Part shown: positions 1 to 9,965 of the stretch, piece after piece
How the letters are laid out: the number at the start of each line of letters is the position of its first letter
Numbering within the stretch: the stretch's first letter is position 1
Origin: Gari tellinella
Taxonomy: Eukaryota > Mollusca > Bivalvia > Cardiida > Psammobiidae
Assembly: GCA_922989275.2 (NCBI GenBank)
Contig: OV277859.1
Span: 83,076,198-83,140,197 of the forward strand
Length of the DNA stretch: 64,000 nucleotides
Direction: 5' to 3'
Notes under the pieces: generated by a model
Database searches by the model: none
The model's input: the letters and a program-made list of their open reading frames with translations, nothing else
Told to the model about the DNA's origin: nothing
Program-made: the position numbers and the translations under genes

Positions 1-28
1 ATAATGACAGAAAATGTAAACAGGTATA

Positions 29-59
29 CAGTGGAGAAGACGTTAGTTTTTCCTCTTTA
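29..59 (+). mobile_element. Family A left terminus fragment
   Basis: CAGTGGAGAAGACGTTAG preceded by TA is the left terminus of family A. Only about 30 bp remain before family B sequence begins, so A may have been interrupted by B at an AA/TTAA site. Confidence 0.5.
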
Positions 60-195
60 AACCCATTATTCAATAAAAACGCATTTTACGCCTTTAATTT
101 ATACATGCACTGACGAAAATAATTCCACTTGATACTGTCATGAATATGAACCAGATGAAATATTGGCTGTATCATCGCAGATGGTAGTAGATCGT
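60..195 (+). mobile_element. Family B MITE, degenerate left half
   Basis: Starts with an AACCCATTA-type end, then GAAAATAATTCCACTTG, a CAGTCATGAATATG-like block and GCAGATGGTAGTA, in the order seen in intact B copies (for example 25284-25527). The hairpin and right half are missing; the copy stops just before the position where the core should begin. Confidence 0.6.
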
Positions 196-467
196 TCTCT
201 GCGTTTTCAAAAGTCCCTGCTAGTTTTCTTTCTTGCCATGTTTCTACATGTATTCAATGACATCAATATACAAATGTAATTATCATTTTGTTTGTAGCTT
301 GTCCAGAATATCATGTATAAATCTTGCATAATATAATATACTATTTGTTTGTAGCTTGTCAAAAATATAAAGTACATGTATAGATCTAGCAGCTAAGAAT
401 TTTGACATTCTATTTAAAACAGTGTTGAGTTTTCATTCAATAAATAAGTATGCCACTATGTAACAGA

Positions 468-702
468 TTCAACCCTAGGGACGAGTTTACTCGTCATCAA
501 CAAACGGCGTACCTGTGAAGAGCACACTTTTCCTAGGTAAACAGTGTAGATCCTGATCAGGGGACTCATGCGGGAGCTATCTGCCCATGGCCTGTTTTGT
601 TTTTATTTTGCAATATAATGTTAAAATCAAACCTAAATAGTCCAAAATGGACATGTCTTAACTGCACACTGGAATGTTCCGTTAAATGTTTCCGGGTTAA
701 AC
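468..702 (+). mobile_element. Family D MITE with damaged hairpin
   Basis: Opens with TTCAACCCTAGGGACGAG and TACTCGTCATC, has the D middle (AAACAGTGTAGATCCTGATCAG) and the D tail (CCTAAATAGTCCAAAATGG, then GGGTTAA). The hairpin right arm is eroded (CTATCTGCCCATGG), so only the left arm is recognisable. Confidence 0.75.
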
Positions 703-958
703 GACTTAAAGACGGAGAGCTGACTAATGCATATTTTACAATTATTGTGTAATGAATTTCTCAACGACTTTCAACAAATTCGAACTCAAAATTTGCAAAA
801 TACTGTGACTGCTGTTCTCTGTAAATTATTGGAAAAATCTATTTATATACCAGAAAATGTCAGAGTTGAAATCAAACAATGATAACAAAGTGTTATTAAA
901 ACGAAATTAATTAGCTTTCAGCGAATCACGCATTCTCTCTTTCCACACTATATACGTA

Positions 959-1162
959 CAGTGGAGAAAACGTTATTCTTTCCCATTTAAACGCAAACGA
1001 AACGCAAACGCAGTGCATTAAAATGAGTAAAATGACAACTTTTTGACAATTTTGACGGCTCATTTTACCCGGCGTCTGATCAGGCTCCAAACTGTTTGCA
1101 ATCGAAAATAATTTTTTTAGCGTAAACGAGTTTAGTGGGAAAGAATAACGTTTTCTTCACTG
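959..1162 (+). mobile_element. Family A MITE lacking the left hairpin arm
   Basis: CAGTGGAGAAAACGTTATTC at the left and AATAACGTTTTCTTCACTG at the right, with TA on both sides (957-958, 1163-1164). The sequence jumps from GACGGCTCATTT straight to TACCCGGCGTCTGATC, so the whole left arm is deleted up to the loop and only the right arm is left. Compare the similar lesion at 56765-56967. Confidence 0.9.
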
Positions 1163-1263
1163 TAACTGTTTTCACTGTCAAACAATAGGAGTATTCATTT
1201 CTCAATTCTTAATTTAGTTTTAATAGATCAAATAGTTTTGAATAATTGTTATTATTGTTCGTT

Positions 1264-1620
1264 TTTTCCTTGTCCTTGAACTATTTTCTCATTCAATCGG
1301 TAATAACTGTTACACTGTTTGTTTGCGTGTTTCTACTTAAAGCAGGGTGGAAGTTAAGCAGAAAGCTCCTAATATCGCACTTTCCTTGTACTTGAACTAT
1401 GTCTCATTCAATCGGTGAATATAGAAAATTTGCATTGTTACACTTTTGCGGTGCGTGTTTCTGCTTAAAGCAGGATGGAATTAAAGCAGAAAGCTCCTAA
1501 GTTCATTGAATATTCTATATTAAAACAGAATGGAAGTAAAGCAGAAAGCTCCTATTGGAGCTTTCTGCTTTACTTCCACCCTGCTTTAAGATGTCACCTA
1601 TTTTGAGACATGTTTTGGTC
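1264..1620 (+). repeat. Family E region with three left hairpin arms and one right arm
   Basis: Two imperfect tandem units (about 1264-1380 and 1381-1502) each contain CCTTG.ACTTGAACTAT, TTCAATCGGT and the left arm ending GCAGAAAGCTCCTAA. A third left arm (1522-1557) is followed by the only right arm (1558-1590), ending ACCCTGCTTTAAG. Both extra units end exactly at the hairpin tip. Confidence 0.75.
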
Positions 1621-1978
1621 TTCGTTGGAATGAGAGTAACAGTGCATGTTTTCCTAGATCTGTTCCTTGTACGAGTGAAGGAATCTAGACAACTAGCTTT
1701 GTTTCACTGTTTATAGTCTATCGCCACGTTTGCTGCTAGTTATTGATTCATACCAGACAGATCGTCGAACAAAGGGGGATATTTTCATACATTGAATTGC
1801 GTGCTTTAATCGTTGGAAAAACTCCGTTTGAAATAAACCCATATTTATTGCAACATTACAACACGGCGCATCGGGAGAATTTTATTAATTTAAGTGATAG
1901 CTCTGTCATAGAAAGAATGAAGCTACTGTCGAAATTGTCAGACAGAGCCGTGTCTAAGTTCATTGAATATTCTATATT
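1499..1978 (+). repeat. 23-bp direct repeat pair
   Basis: The same 23 bases (AAGTTCATTGAATATTC and six more) occur at 1499-1521 and 1956-1978. The first copy lies between two hairpin arms of the E cluster, so a segment copied from the unique sequence at 1956 may have filled a break there. Confidence 0.6.
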
Positions 1979-2135
1979 TTCCCCTGACTACCATTTCGAT
2001 AACGGCAATTGTCGTCTGCTTGCAAATTTTCGACTGCTATTGTAATTTTTCTTGAGCTCTATGAAGCGCTTGTATAGTTTCTGAGAAATGCTCAAAAGCG
2101 CCTTTGAATGTTTCTTCTACAACTGCTTGTTACGG
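1630..2135. other. Unique sequence, no recognisable gene
   Basis: No terminal repeat or hairpin of the families in this window. A 100-codon open frame at 1743-2045 plus starts at TTG rather than ATG and ends TLLL-like; I recognise no domain, and splice context is not convincing. It also contains one member of the 23-bp repeat pair. Confidence 0.4.
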
Positions 2136-2138
2136 AAA

Positions 2139-2213
2139 CAAACAGGTTTGACCCCAGATCAGACGCCGGGTATCCCGGCGTCTGAACTGGACCAAAGCTG
2201 TTTGACACTCGTT
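2139..2213 (-). mobile_element. Family C hairpin core with short flank
   Basis: CAAACAGGTTTGACCCCAG, CAGACGCCGGG, TAT, CCCGGCGTCTGA, CCAAAGCTGTTTG form a core-1 hairpin (2139-2204), followed by GACACTCGTTTT, the standard family C flank in minus orientation. No clear TTAA termini. Confidence 0.7.
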
Positions 2214-2800
2214 TTACATTGTTCTTTTTAAAAAAAATGAAATGCGTTATAAATGTTTTTTAAAAGAATGCAAACTATTATTTGTCTGCATTGAAAATTA
2301 GGCAAGAAAAGGTGTAAAGTAGACTGGACGTATATCAAAAGAAAAGTTGCTTTACATCTTACGTTTTCCAACTGTTCAAAAATAGTGTACCTTTGTACCA
2401 AGAGTATCACTTGAGTAACAGACAATGGTTGCCTTTTTAGCTAAAGGAAACATTCAACCGATCTATAAATGTGTGTTTTCAAGGACTGCTTTTATACTAT
2501 CTGTTAGATGGGTTATTAGCGAGATGTATAGACGATTCATTGTTATACCGGTAGCTGAACAAATACTTTTATAGCGAACATTGTATATCTAGATTACACA
2601 CAAATGTTTGTCAAGTTCCAATTATTTCAGACACTGACATGAAAACTCCGTTGTAACAGGGATATTAGATTAAGCATTCTTCTTTGCTTTCAACCTGCTT
2701 TATGTGGTATCCTGTCTTCAAAAAACTAGAAATAATCTATGTGGTAATTGGTTATGACAGAAAGCTGCCAAAGGTTGAAAAAAAACATCACAAAAACTCA
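2214..2800. other. Unique AT-rich sequence
   Basis: No repeat family termini, hairpin core or convincing exon seen. Confidence 0.4.
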
Positions 2801-2926
2801 TACCAAACCTATAGCTACATGCATAGCTACATGATTAAGTACATTTGCTTGTGTATACATATTTGACCTTGTCCTAAACATGCTTGTATATGTTTTATGC
2901 AATAAAATATTGAATTGAATTGAACA
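2800..2926 (+). repeat. Probable retroposon 3' tail (LINE/SINE type)
   Basis: ATGCAATAAAATATTGAATT followed by repeated TTGAA units resembles the polyadenylation signal plus short tandem repeat tail of non-LTR retroposons. GCATAGCTACAT is also duplicated nearby. Only the tail is seen, so the family is not identified. Confidence 0.4.
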
Positions 2927-3560
2927 TGTTTTTTCTTAAGCAGATATCTGTTCAAATTGCTTCTTCACTAAGGTCAGTCACTAAACGTACCACAAGTTCA
3001 GCGATCTTTAGATATTTCCATAATCGGCCTGAAAGTCTCCGTATATGAATTGACAAACTCATTAAGGTAATTACTGTCTTGTCGCTCGATGTCGGCTTTG
3101 GAAGACCCTTCCTTTCCTTTCGGCGACCGATGCTGTTCCTTCTGCCTTGACGCCCATTTCTCATACACTTCTTAACAGTTCTCGCAGTGTTATAGTTTCT
3201 TCAAGAAATTGCCATACACATTTCATTTTGATTTATTTTAGATCGGTCGTGATTGTTTTCAGGTTGATCTAGATGCTTAATCTTCGCAATGAATTGTTAT
3301 TAAATAGGCTGGAAGCCAAAGGAGGTTGAGATAGATATGTATTGGCTATAATATAGAACGAGAAAATTGCGTGTGAGGTATATATTAAATGCAATTCTGG
3401 AGCCTGCGAGATAAGTAATGAAAGTTGGAGTCAAGAAATTGCAAGCAAACGATAAATGCGAAACGCTAACGAGAAAAATTTGAATCGAACTACTGAGAAC
3501 CCCTTGTTCAACGACCATTCAATTAAAAATCGATACTATCTTCAAATGAATTTTGCTACT
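2927..3560. other. Unique sequence, nothing identified
   Basis: Two minus frames of about 70 codons are open but have no recognisable domain and no exon-like context. Confidence 0.35.
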
Positions 3561-3570
3561 ACATTGTAAA

Positions 3571-3632
3571 TGCAGGGTAAATGTAATGCAGAAAGCTCCT
3601 TCAGGAGCTTTCTGCATTACATTTACCCTGCA
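3571..3632. repeat. Perfect core-2 hairpin, TAATGCAG subtype (E-type)
   Basis: Arms 3571-3600 and 3603-3632 are exact reverse complements over 30 bp with a 2-base loop (TC). The tip reads GAAAGCTCCT/AGGAGCTTTC. The usual TAAAGCAG is TAATGCAG on both arms, a paired difference from the main subtype. Terminal repeats around it are too decayed to place. Confidence 0.9.
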
Positions 3633-3639
3633 ATTAGCT

Positions 3640-4735
3640 CCAACGTGTATTGTAAACGGTACAAGCTTTAGAGATACCGATTAAGACAGGTTGCTTGTAT
3701 AGGCTTTTGTGGTGATATTGCAAGCTCTGTCGTTCAATGTCTGATGTGTATAGTATTCAGCCCTATTGTACAGAGAGCGATGATGGCTTGGTGTAATGAA
3801 GTATTGAATATCATGATTAATTATGGCTATATATCACAGCTTCACTATCTCCAGTTACGATATTTTCCGGGCTTGTTCCACAGGTGGAGTTCTCGCTCGG
3901 AAAACAAGAAAATCGCCGTGTTTTAGACCCGACCCGGAAGCAATTTCCGCGTGTCACAGTGGGGGCTCTGCTAGGGGCTATTACCAAATCATGTTAGATT
4001 TGTCAATTATAGAATTATTCGTTCCTCGTTATCTCGTGCTTTATCAATGGAATGATAAGGCTACGGCCTGTTTTATCAGCGGTTTCATTAGAGGGTGAGG
4101 CTACTTCGCGGACCCAACGGAGCTGACCTTCACCGTTATCTCTGTGACTCGAATCTGCGGCTACTATGCTATTTGGATATACAATGTTGATATATACATA
4201 GGCTCGTTCTAGAATGATGATCAAAGACATAACCTACATCCAGTATTCCAACCGTGACAATGATAATAATAATTTATCCTCACACACATTGCTTTATCGC
4301 AAAAGTACTTACTGTTAAAAAATCCGGTTCAACTTCTCAATTAGTGTTTGTTTGTTTTACTTGCACTGCAGTAAAATTGAGAAAATTACAATTTTTAAAT
4401 ATATATATCGATTTTTCTTAGTGATTAACAGTTTGGACCCTGATCATACGCTGAGATGTATCTGTATTATATAGATTCAGATATGCCATCAGTTTTTTGT
4501 TTACAAATATAAGTAGTTTGTTGGGCGTTGTAAATGTTATGCATCAGTCAGTCGTCACCCCTACATGTACCACGACCATGAACTAACACTAACCCCCTCA
4601 GTGCCAGTGTGTACCGGCCTAAAATATACTTGCCAAAAACCAAACATGGCTATTACAGAGCGGTATAGTTAATGTCTTTAAGGTAGCATTCCTCTAATTA
4701 GATAGGGAGAATGTTTGCCAATATCAAAACTCTAA
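3640..4735. other. Unique spacer
   Basis: Moderately GC-rich patch at about 3850-3975 with two overlapping open frames (3744-3926, 3823-4098 plus); neither shows a domain I know. A stretch at 4440-4460 (GGACCCTGATCATACGC) resembles a lone core-1 arm. Confidence 0.35.
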
Positions 4736-4739
4736 TTTA

Positions 4740-4833
4740 AACGACCGACTATTGTCGTCAACGACTCCCTCCGAACAACACACACACACACTATTTGTCT
4801 CCCATTAGGTGTCATTGTAGAGAGGGAGCACTG
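4740..4833 (+). mobile_element. Family F right end fragment
   Basis: CGACTCCCTCCGAACAACAC, a short CA run, TCTCCCATTAGGTGTCATTG and GTAGAGAGGGAGCACTG match the right end of intact F copies (39829-40202). The left half and hairpin are absent. Confidence 0.7.
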
Positions 4834-4862
4834 CATCAACTTGAAATTATTAGCCCAAATTA

Positions 4863-5089
4863 CAGTGGAGAATCTGTTATTCTTTCCCGTTTAAACGCAA
4901 ACGTACGCAAACGCAAAGCACTAAAACGTAGAAAAGAACAACTTTTGGACAATTCTGATAATTCTTGTTTATCTTGGTGGCAAACAGTTTGGAGCCTGAT
5001 CAGACGCCGGGTTACCCGGCGTCTGATCTGGCTCCAAACTGTTTGTTTTTAGCGTAAACGCGTTTATATGAATAACAGATTCTCCACTG
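4863..5089 (+). mobile_element. Family A MITE, A2 terminal subtype
   Basis: TA flanks at 4861-4862 and 5090-5091. Left end CAGTGGAGAATCTGTTATTC and right end GAATAACAGATTCTCCACTG differ from the main A ends in the same paired way, so the terminal repeat has changed as a unit. Complete core-1 hairpin at 4981-5045 with a GGGTTACCC tip. Confidence 0.93.
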
Positions 5090-5091
5090 TA

Positions 5092-5728
5092 CCCACGAAA
5101 GGCTACACTGTAGATATCGGCATTTAACCTCTATATAAAAGACAATTGCTTCGAAACAGTACTATGGCTTTGTAATGCTTAGGGAAATTCTAAGACATTA
5201 TAAATACGTGGAGTCTTCTATTCGGACACCAAGCATGCCTGCATCCCCGACCAACTCATTCCTCCCTACAAAATTACAAAGGGGAAATGCAAATGGTTAA
5301 CATTTTCATGACATTTATGTTTGTAGTGTATGCTCATGCTCTCTAGCGGGTCATGCTTTTGTTAATTATTCATATCTAAATACATGCGTAATTCCAAGCA
5401 ATTTCGCTTTTATCTGAGAAATTTCTTTGCAATCAAACATGCACAATGCATGTTATTGTTATTTGAACCAGGTCGCACGTCTTTCATTGAGTGGCCGCAT
5501 ACTTTCAGGCGAGGTGCAGAATGGTCGGAATGCTGTTAAGCCGTGCCTAATTACTAGAACATCACACCTCGCCATTTTCTCGTCCCTCACTGGACATTAT
5601 GAATAATTCATCACATTAGTGCCCTCTGGTCTCCCGCTTTACATACTAATGTGCCCAGCTCAAATATTGCTATTCCAGACGCGCGGATCATAGTCTTCCC
5701 ATTCTGACACAAGTTCCGCATCTTAAAA
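5092..5728. other. Unique spacer
   Basis: No repeat termini, hairpin or exon candidate recognised. Confidence 0.35.
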
Positions 5729-5730
5729 TA

Positions 5731-5972
5731 CAGTGGAGAAAACGTTATTCTTACCCGTTTAAACGCAAACGAAAGACAGTGCATTAAAATGGGTAAAATC
5801 ACAACTTTTTGACAAATTTGACGACTCATTTTAAATTGAGTGGCAAACAGTTTGGAGCCTGATTAGACGCCGAGTTTCCCGGCGTCTGATCTGACTCCAA
5901 CCTGTTTTCAATTGAGATAATAGTTTTAGCGAAACGCGTTTATTGGGAAAGAATATAACGTATTCTCCACTG
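5731..5972 (+). mobile_element. Family A MITE, complete
   Basis: 242 bp, CAGTGGAGAAAACGTTATTC to GTATTCTCCACTG, TA on both sides (5729-5730, 5973-5974). Core-1 hairpin at 5843-5910 with tip GCCGAGTTTCCCGGC, one mismatch in the tip. Confidence 0.93.
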
Positions 5973-5974
5973 TA

Positions 5975-6300
5975 ACTATCTCTAAGCTGAATATGATTCG
6001 CATACACACACAATACAAACAGTGAAGACCCCGATCAAACAAAATCTACACGATCTTGTCATTTTTCAATCAGAATAGTATTTCGTCAATTTAACTGCCA
6101 TGTAACTATAGTATTTTCCATTGTTGATTAAGATAATCTAAACCATGTCTATGGTGACATTTTTCATTTGTTGTCAATGTTTGTCAATTAACAGATTCCA
6201 TTATTATACATTAAGTTTTCGTCGGTTTCTGCAAACAATAAAAACCCTGACGAGACGTTGTGTAGTTAATAGCTGCCTGATCTGAATCTATACTATCAGA
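5975..6300. other. Unique spacer with a faint core-1 remnant
   Basis: CAAACAGTGAAGACCCCGATCA at about 6018-6040 resembles one D-type hairpin arm; the matching arm is not visible. Confidence 0.3.
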
Positions 6301-6404
6301 AATGCCATCGACCATAACCTTATCCCGGGGGAGCACCCACCCACCCTTTGTGTCGTGGCTCATATACTCATATATATTTTTCTCTCGTGACTTCTATAGA
6401 TGTC

Positions 6405-6587
6405 AACATGTCGATTATTGGCCACGAGACGGATATAGATGTTGTATATTTACCGTGTGTGAAGTATTTAGCATCATTGACTGATGTGCGGCATGAGATT
6501 CTGTCAAAAATCAATCGTTATGTATGGCTGCATAATCCTCTGGCATCCGGGGACTTTGCCAATTACGCTACACGTCACTCACTGTAG
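6405..6587 (+). CDS. Weak exon candidate, product unknown
   Basis: About 60 codons read without a stop from an ATG near 6408 (MSIIGHETDIDVVYLP) to TAG at 6587 (ending YATRHSL). Composition is balanced rather than the Lys/Asn/Phe-rich pattern of AT-rich noncoding DNA, and no MITE overlaps it. Against it: no known domain, no neighbouring exon in frame, no clear acceptor. It could be an open frame by chance or a decayed gene piece. Confidence 0.2.
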   Translation, partial: NMSIIGHETDIDVVYLPCVKYLASLTDVRHEILSKINRYVWLHNPLASGDFANYATRHSL

Positions 6588-6885
6588 ACGTATCTATTCA
6601 CTCCTGAACCGTCGTATTGAAAATTCACTCAATTGAAATCCCTCAATTATTCCGATAGCCTAGCATCTCGTGAGCGTTCATCATGGTGGGGATAGGGAAT
6701 GGATGTGGCGCAATCACAAAACACCAATATAGTCAAACTTGTTCCACGCGCTCCCGGCTGCCAGCAATTAACCCCATGTTTTGTCTGCGACAATATATTC
6801 CATCTACAATCAATCCTGAGCAAATCTTCCGTTATTGCGTTCTGCATTCCTTTTGTTCTGCATTAAAATTTTACCTACAATTATT

Positions 6886-7135
6886 TTAACCCTTTGAACC
6901 CTAGTCCCGCATATAGGCGTCTTTTCAAACAGTGTACATGTGAATAGTACACTTGTCCTGTGCAAACAGTGAAGACCCAGATCAGAGGGCTCCGAAAGGA
7001 GCCCTCTGATCAGGGTCTTCACTGTTTGTCAGTAATGCCAAAATTGACAAAAACAACTCTTAAAAGCCAGAAATGGACTAGACAAAAATCGAAACTGGAA
7101 TTGTCCATTTAAAGTTTCAGGGAGGAAAGAGTTAA
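6886..7135 (+). mobile_element. Family D MITE, complete
   Basis: TTAA at 6886-6889 and 7132-7135. The hairpin 6963-7028 runs CAAACAGTGAAGACCC, CAGAGGGCTCC, GAAA, GGAGCCCTCTG, GGGTCTTCACTGTTTG. The arms carry GAAGAC/GTCTTC where other D copies have TAGAC/GTCTA, a paired difference. Confidence 0.9.
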
Positions 7136-7380
7136 CACGACCAATGCAGCCATTTTAGTTGTTGCTTACGACAGGATTGAGTGTATGGTGTTTGTGTGAA
7201 AGTATTGTACCGATATGTCTAAGTCCTTTTGCTTGAATGTTGTAATGTTTTCAGACCTCCCGTACTTATTCTTATTAACCTTATTTGTTCGACAATTTTT
7301 TCCAGCCAATAACATTATCAGTTATGTTTGTGTTTAGGTATATGTTGTAAGCTGTTTTCACCACAGATACTCTTTCTCTG
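7136..7380. other. Unique spacer
   Basis: Nothing recognised. Confidence 0.3.
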
Positions 7381-7506
7381 ATAGAGATACAGAGACAGAA
7401 TGAGATATACATGTAGCTAGAGAGAGAGGGGGAGAGAGCCATAGATAGAGACATATACAGAGACAGAGAGATATACAGAGACAGACAGACACACATATAC
7501 AGAGAG
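7381..7506 (+). repeat. Purine-rich low-complexity repeat
   Basis: Interspersed AGAGATACAGAGACAGA and GAGAGA runs with ATATAC blocks. Reverse-strand translation gives the Ser/Leu-rich pseudo-protein at 7281-7556, which is an artefact of this repeat. Confidence 0.8.
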
Positions 7507-7818
7507 CTTGCCAATACTATCAAATCAAATGACTTAGTATAGCTAATGCTTGACATGTAATAAGTTGTTAAGATATTAATCTGATGTCATGTCTGCATTC
7601 GGCAACAGATGAGAAGTCGAGGCGAATCTATTCGGGTGAGAGTAGAGACTTTCTTTCACTAATCATTCTTTCAGAAACAAATCTGACTTGAAATCAGAAA
7701 ATCATTACAGTTCCATTTGTAAACAAAATTGTAAGCCAAATTGTTTTATCTATCTCTAACAGAGACATTCAAAGTAAGAAACCATTTCAATCTGAAAGTC
7801 AAACCAATTCCCTGCCAT
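7507..7818. other. Unique spacer
   Basis: Nothing recognised. Confidence 0.3.
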
Positions 7819-7820
7819 TA

Positions 7821-8067
7821 CAGAGGAGAACACGTTATTCTTTCCCAATAAATGCGTTTACGCTAAAACTATTATTTCCATTGCAAACAGTTTGGAGCAA
7901 GATCAGACGCCGGGTAAATCGGCGTCTGCTCAGGCTCCAAACTGTTTGTTACTCAGTTTGAAATGAGTCGTCAAAATTGTCAAAAAGTTGTCATTTTATT
8001 CATTTTAATGCACTGCGTGTGCGCTTCATTTGCGTTTAAACGGGAAAGAATAACGTTTTCTCCACTG
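7821..8067 (-). mobile_element. Family A MITE, complete
   Basis: 247 bp with TA at 7819-7820 and 8068-8069. Core-1 hairpin at 7883-7949; tip reads GGGTAAATCGGC, slightly imperfect. Flanked on the right by a 16-bp tandem duplication (8068-8096). Confidence 0.92.
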
Positions 8068-8096
8068 TATCAACACCATTTTGTATCAACACCATT
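8068..8096 (+). repeat. Short tandem duplication next to an A element
   Basis: TATCAACACCATTTTG is followed at once by TATCAACACCATTTGA. It begins at the TA target of the A copy at 7821-8067. Confidence 0.7.
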
Positions 8097-8129
8097 TGAG
8101 CCCTTTGCCTGTAGGTCGCCCCTTGACTG

Positions 8130-8195
8130 TAACGTGGCGTCTGATCTGGATCCAAAATGTTTGAAAATTATCTTTAGGTTTCCTTAATTAAAAAT
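8130..8195 (-). mobile_element. Family C half hairpin
   Basis: GGCGTCTGATCTGGATCC then AAAATGTTTG is a single core-1 right arm, starting at the hairpin tip; the left arm is missing. Confidence 0.55.
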
Positions 8196-8911
8196 GTTTA
8201 AATCTTAATTAAACAAATTTTGCAGAAAACACTTTCAAATTAGACGATTTTATAAATAGATGGACAAAAACAGCTTCACAACGTTTACACCTTCACAATA
8301 AAATGATGTTTTCTTCATGCAGAATTGGTAAAATTATTCAACTTGAAAAATTGCTTCAAGCTACAAAATTTGAAGACAAAATCTGCCTAGAGTGGTTTAA
8401 ACGTATGACAATCTTTTCCTGTTCTCCCTTCCGAATATTGAACAGTTCGGATTCTGACCGGGTTTCGATTTCTCGACTTTCTTAATGTACCAAAGCAGTT
8501 TGCAATTACAAATCAAGGTTTTCTCTCAGCCGAGAGAGCAACAAAAGATTCCAAGGCCTCTTATTTCTATAGTTGTTGTAGGATGTCCTTCAGAACAATC
8601 CGGGACAGTTTTGCCAGATCAATATTTCGCTTTGATGTATCTTCTCAGAAGATCTCGCGTTTGCCGTCATATTATGCTGGGGTGTCTTCATTCGATCACC
8701 CTAGGCACGGGGTTTTATGTGAAAAAAGGCGAGAAATATGTGAGGTAATTTCCAATTTATTTGCATTTAACTACGCTAGTATCTCTCTCTTTTTCAATTT
8801 GACTCGGGAAAACATTAGCCGTATTCAGATAGATATTTGACTTGCGAACTGATTTTTTATACATGTATTTTGTAAAGACGAGTCACTGTTTCATGCAGGT
8901 CAAAAGTAATT
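8196..8911. other. Unique spacer with two overlapping open frames
   Basis: Frames at 8485-8748 and 8583-8840 plus overlap in different phases, so at most one could be real. Neither has a domain I recognise. Confidence 0.3.
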
Positions 8912-8913
8912 TA

Positions 8914-9063
8914 CAGTGGAGAAAACGTTATTCTTCCCTGTTTAAACGCAAACGAAACGCAAGGCATTACATTAAAACGTAGAAAATGGCAACTTGTTGA
9001 CAATTCTGAACATTCATTTTAATCTGAGTGACAAACAGTTTGGAGTCTGACCAGACGCCGGGT
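8914..9063 (+). mobile_element. Family A left half of an A/B chimera
   Basis: CAGTGGAGAAAACGTTATTC with TA before it (8912-8913), normal A body, then the core-1 left arm ACAAACAGTTTGGAGTC to CAGACGCCGGGT. At the loop the sequence changes to family B (GACCACTTAAAGCAGG). Breakpoint overlap is GGT. Confidence 0.85.
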
Positions 9064-9259
9064 GACCACTTAAAGCAGGTTGTATCTTAAGGCTAATTCT
9101 GCTTTACTTTTAGCCTGTTTTAAGCTTCCATCTTCTAGGATTTAGAAAACATTTCTTATGGTCCATGTCCATGACTGTACAAATTGGAACTATTTTCTTC
9201 TGTGGAAGAATAAATTAAATGCACTAAAATACGCCTCTCATGATGGGTGAAAGAGTTAA
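9064..9259 (-). mobile_element. Family B right part of an A/B chimera
   Basis: Begins with GACCACTTAAAGCAGGTTG, a shortened core-2 hairpin (ATTCTGCTTTACTTTTAGCC), then CCATGACTGTACAAATTGG, AACTATTTTCTTC and a GGGTGAAAGAGTTAA end. It joins family A sequence at the tip of the A hairpin. Confidence 0.82.
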
Positions 9260-9296
9260 AGCAGACGACAAGACTTGGCAATGAAAGAGTTAAAGT
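9260..9296 (-). mobile_element. Family C terminal fragment
   Basis: AGCAGACGACAAGACTTGGC followed by GAAAGAGTTAA is the distal end of C in minus orientation, directly abutting the B end. Confidence 0.5.
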
Positions 9297-9409
9297 AACA
9301 ACTTCTCACGTTGATAGCAAAAACAAATCTACAAACATCTTCCTATTGGTTGAAATGTAAACAGTATTGAAACATATTATTTGGCCTTCCTTATACACTT
9401 GAATGTATT

Positions 9410-9475
9410 CTTGATTGTTAATCAAGTAAATGTTCTCTTGAACTTGATTGTTAATCAAGTAGATATTCCCTTGAA
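9410..9475 (+). repeat. 33-bp unit tandem repeat, two copies
   Basis: Units 9410-9442 and 9443-9475 each begin CTTGATTGTTAATCAAG, itself a 7-bp inverted repeat, and end CTTGAA. Three substitutions separate the units. Confidence 0.85.
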
Positions 9476-9479
9476 CTAA

Positions 9480-9890
9480 ATACGTGGGGAACCATAACAA
9501 ATGTTCAGGATCAACACTGTATAAAAGGTAGTCAAATATTAGGAAACTCAGAATGATTCGTGTGCGGCTCAGTCCAAATTCTTAGCAGACGACTTTTAAA
9601 GAAGGGGACACGTGCGATTTTTGAAAGGATATTTGAACAGTTCAAACTGCTGCGATCTTGAGGCAGCGTTGGAAGACTTTTCAACTGTATTAGAATTCCC
9701 AGGCCTTGCTTTACAAACAATGCGAGGTTATGTTTGCATTAAATAATTATATTTTCTCAAAGGATGATGCGCTCGCACCCTACTGATGGGTATTTGTACT
9801 AAAAGATACTTATTGAATATTTGTATAAACGGTGAATCTCTCTATGACGATCATAAGTATGTGTACAATAGACCTCTGGACATTGGACGG
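9480..9890. other. Unique spacer
   Basis: Nothing recognised. Confidence 0.3.
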
Positions 9891-9891
9891 T

Positions 9892-9965
9892 ATTTTAAAG
9901 CAGGATTAAAGTAAAGCAGAAAGCTCCTTAAGGAGCTTTCTGCTTTACTGTCGTCCTTTTTTAAT
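9892..9965. mobile_element. Family E hairpin core
   Basis: Core-2 hairpin centred at 9929/9930 (GCTCCTTAAGGAGC). The inner 40 bp (9910-9949) are a perfect palindrome; the outer stem (TTTTAAAGCAGGAT, TCGTCCTTTTTTAA) is imperfect. Flanking E termini not clear. Confidence 0.88.

Noticed and set aside
7281..7556. Ser/Leu-rich 91-codon minus frame
   Set aside because: Complement of the purine-rich low-complexity repeat.
8485..8840. Two overlapping plus-strand frames as a gene
   Set aside because: Two phases are open at once and neither shows a domain or start context; chance openness in a stop-poor patch is more likely.
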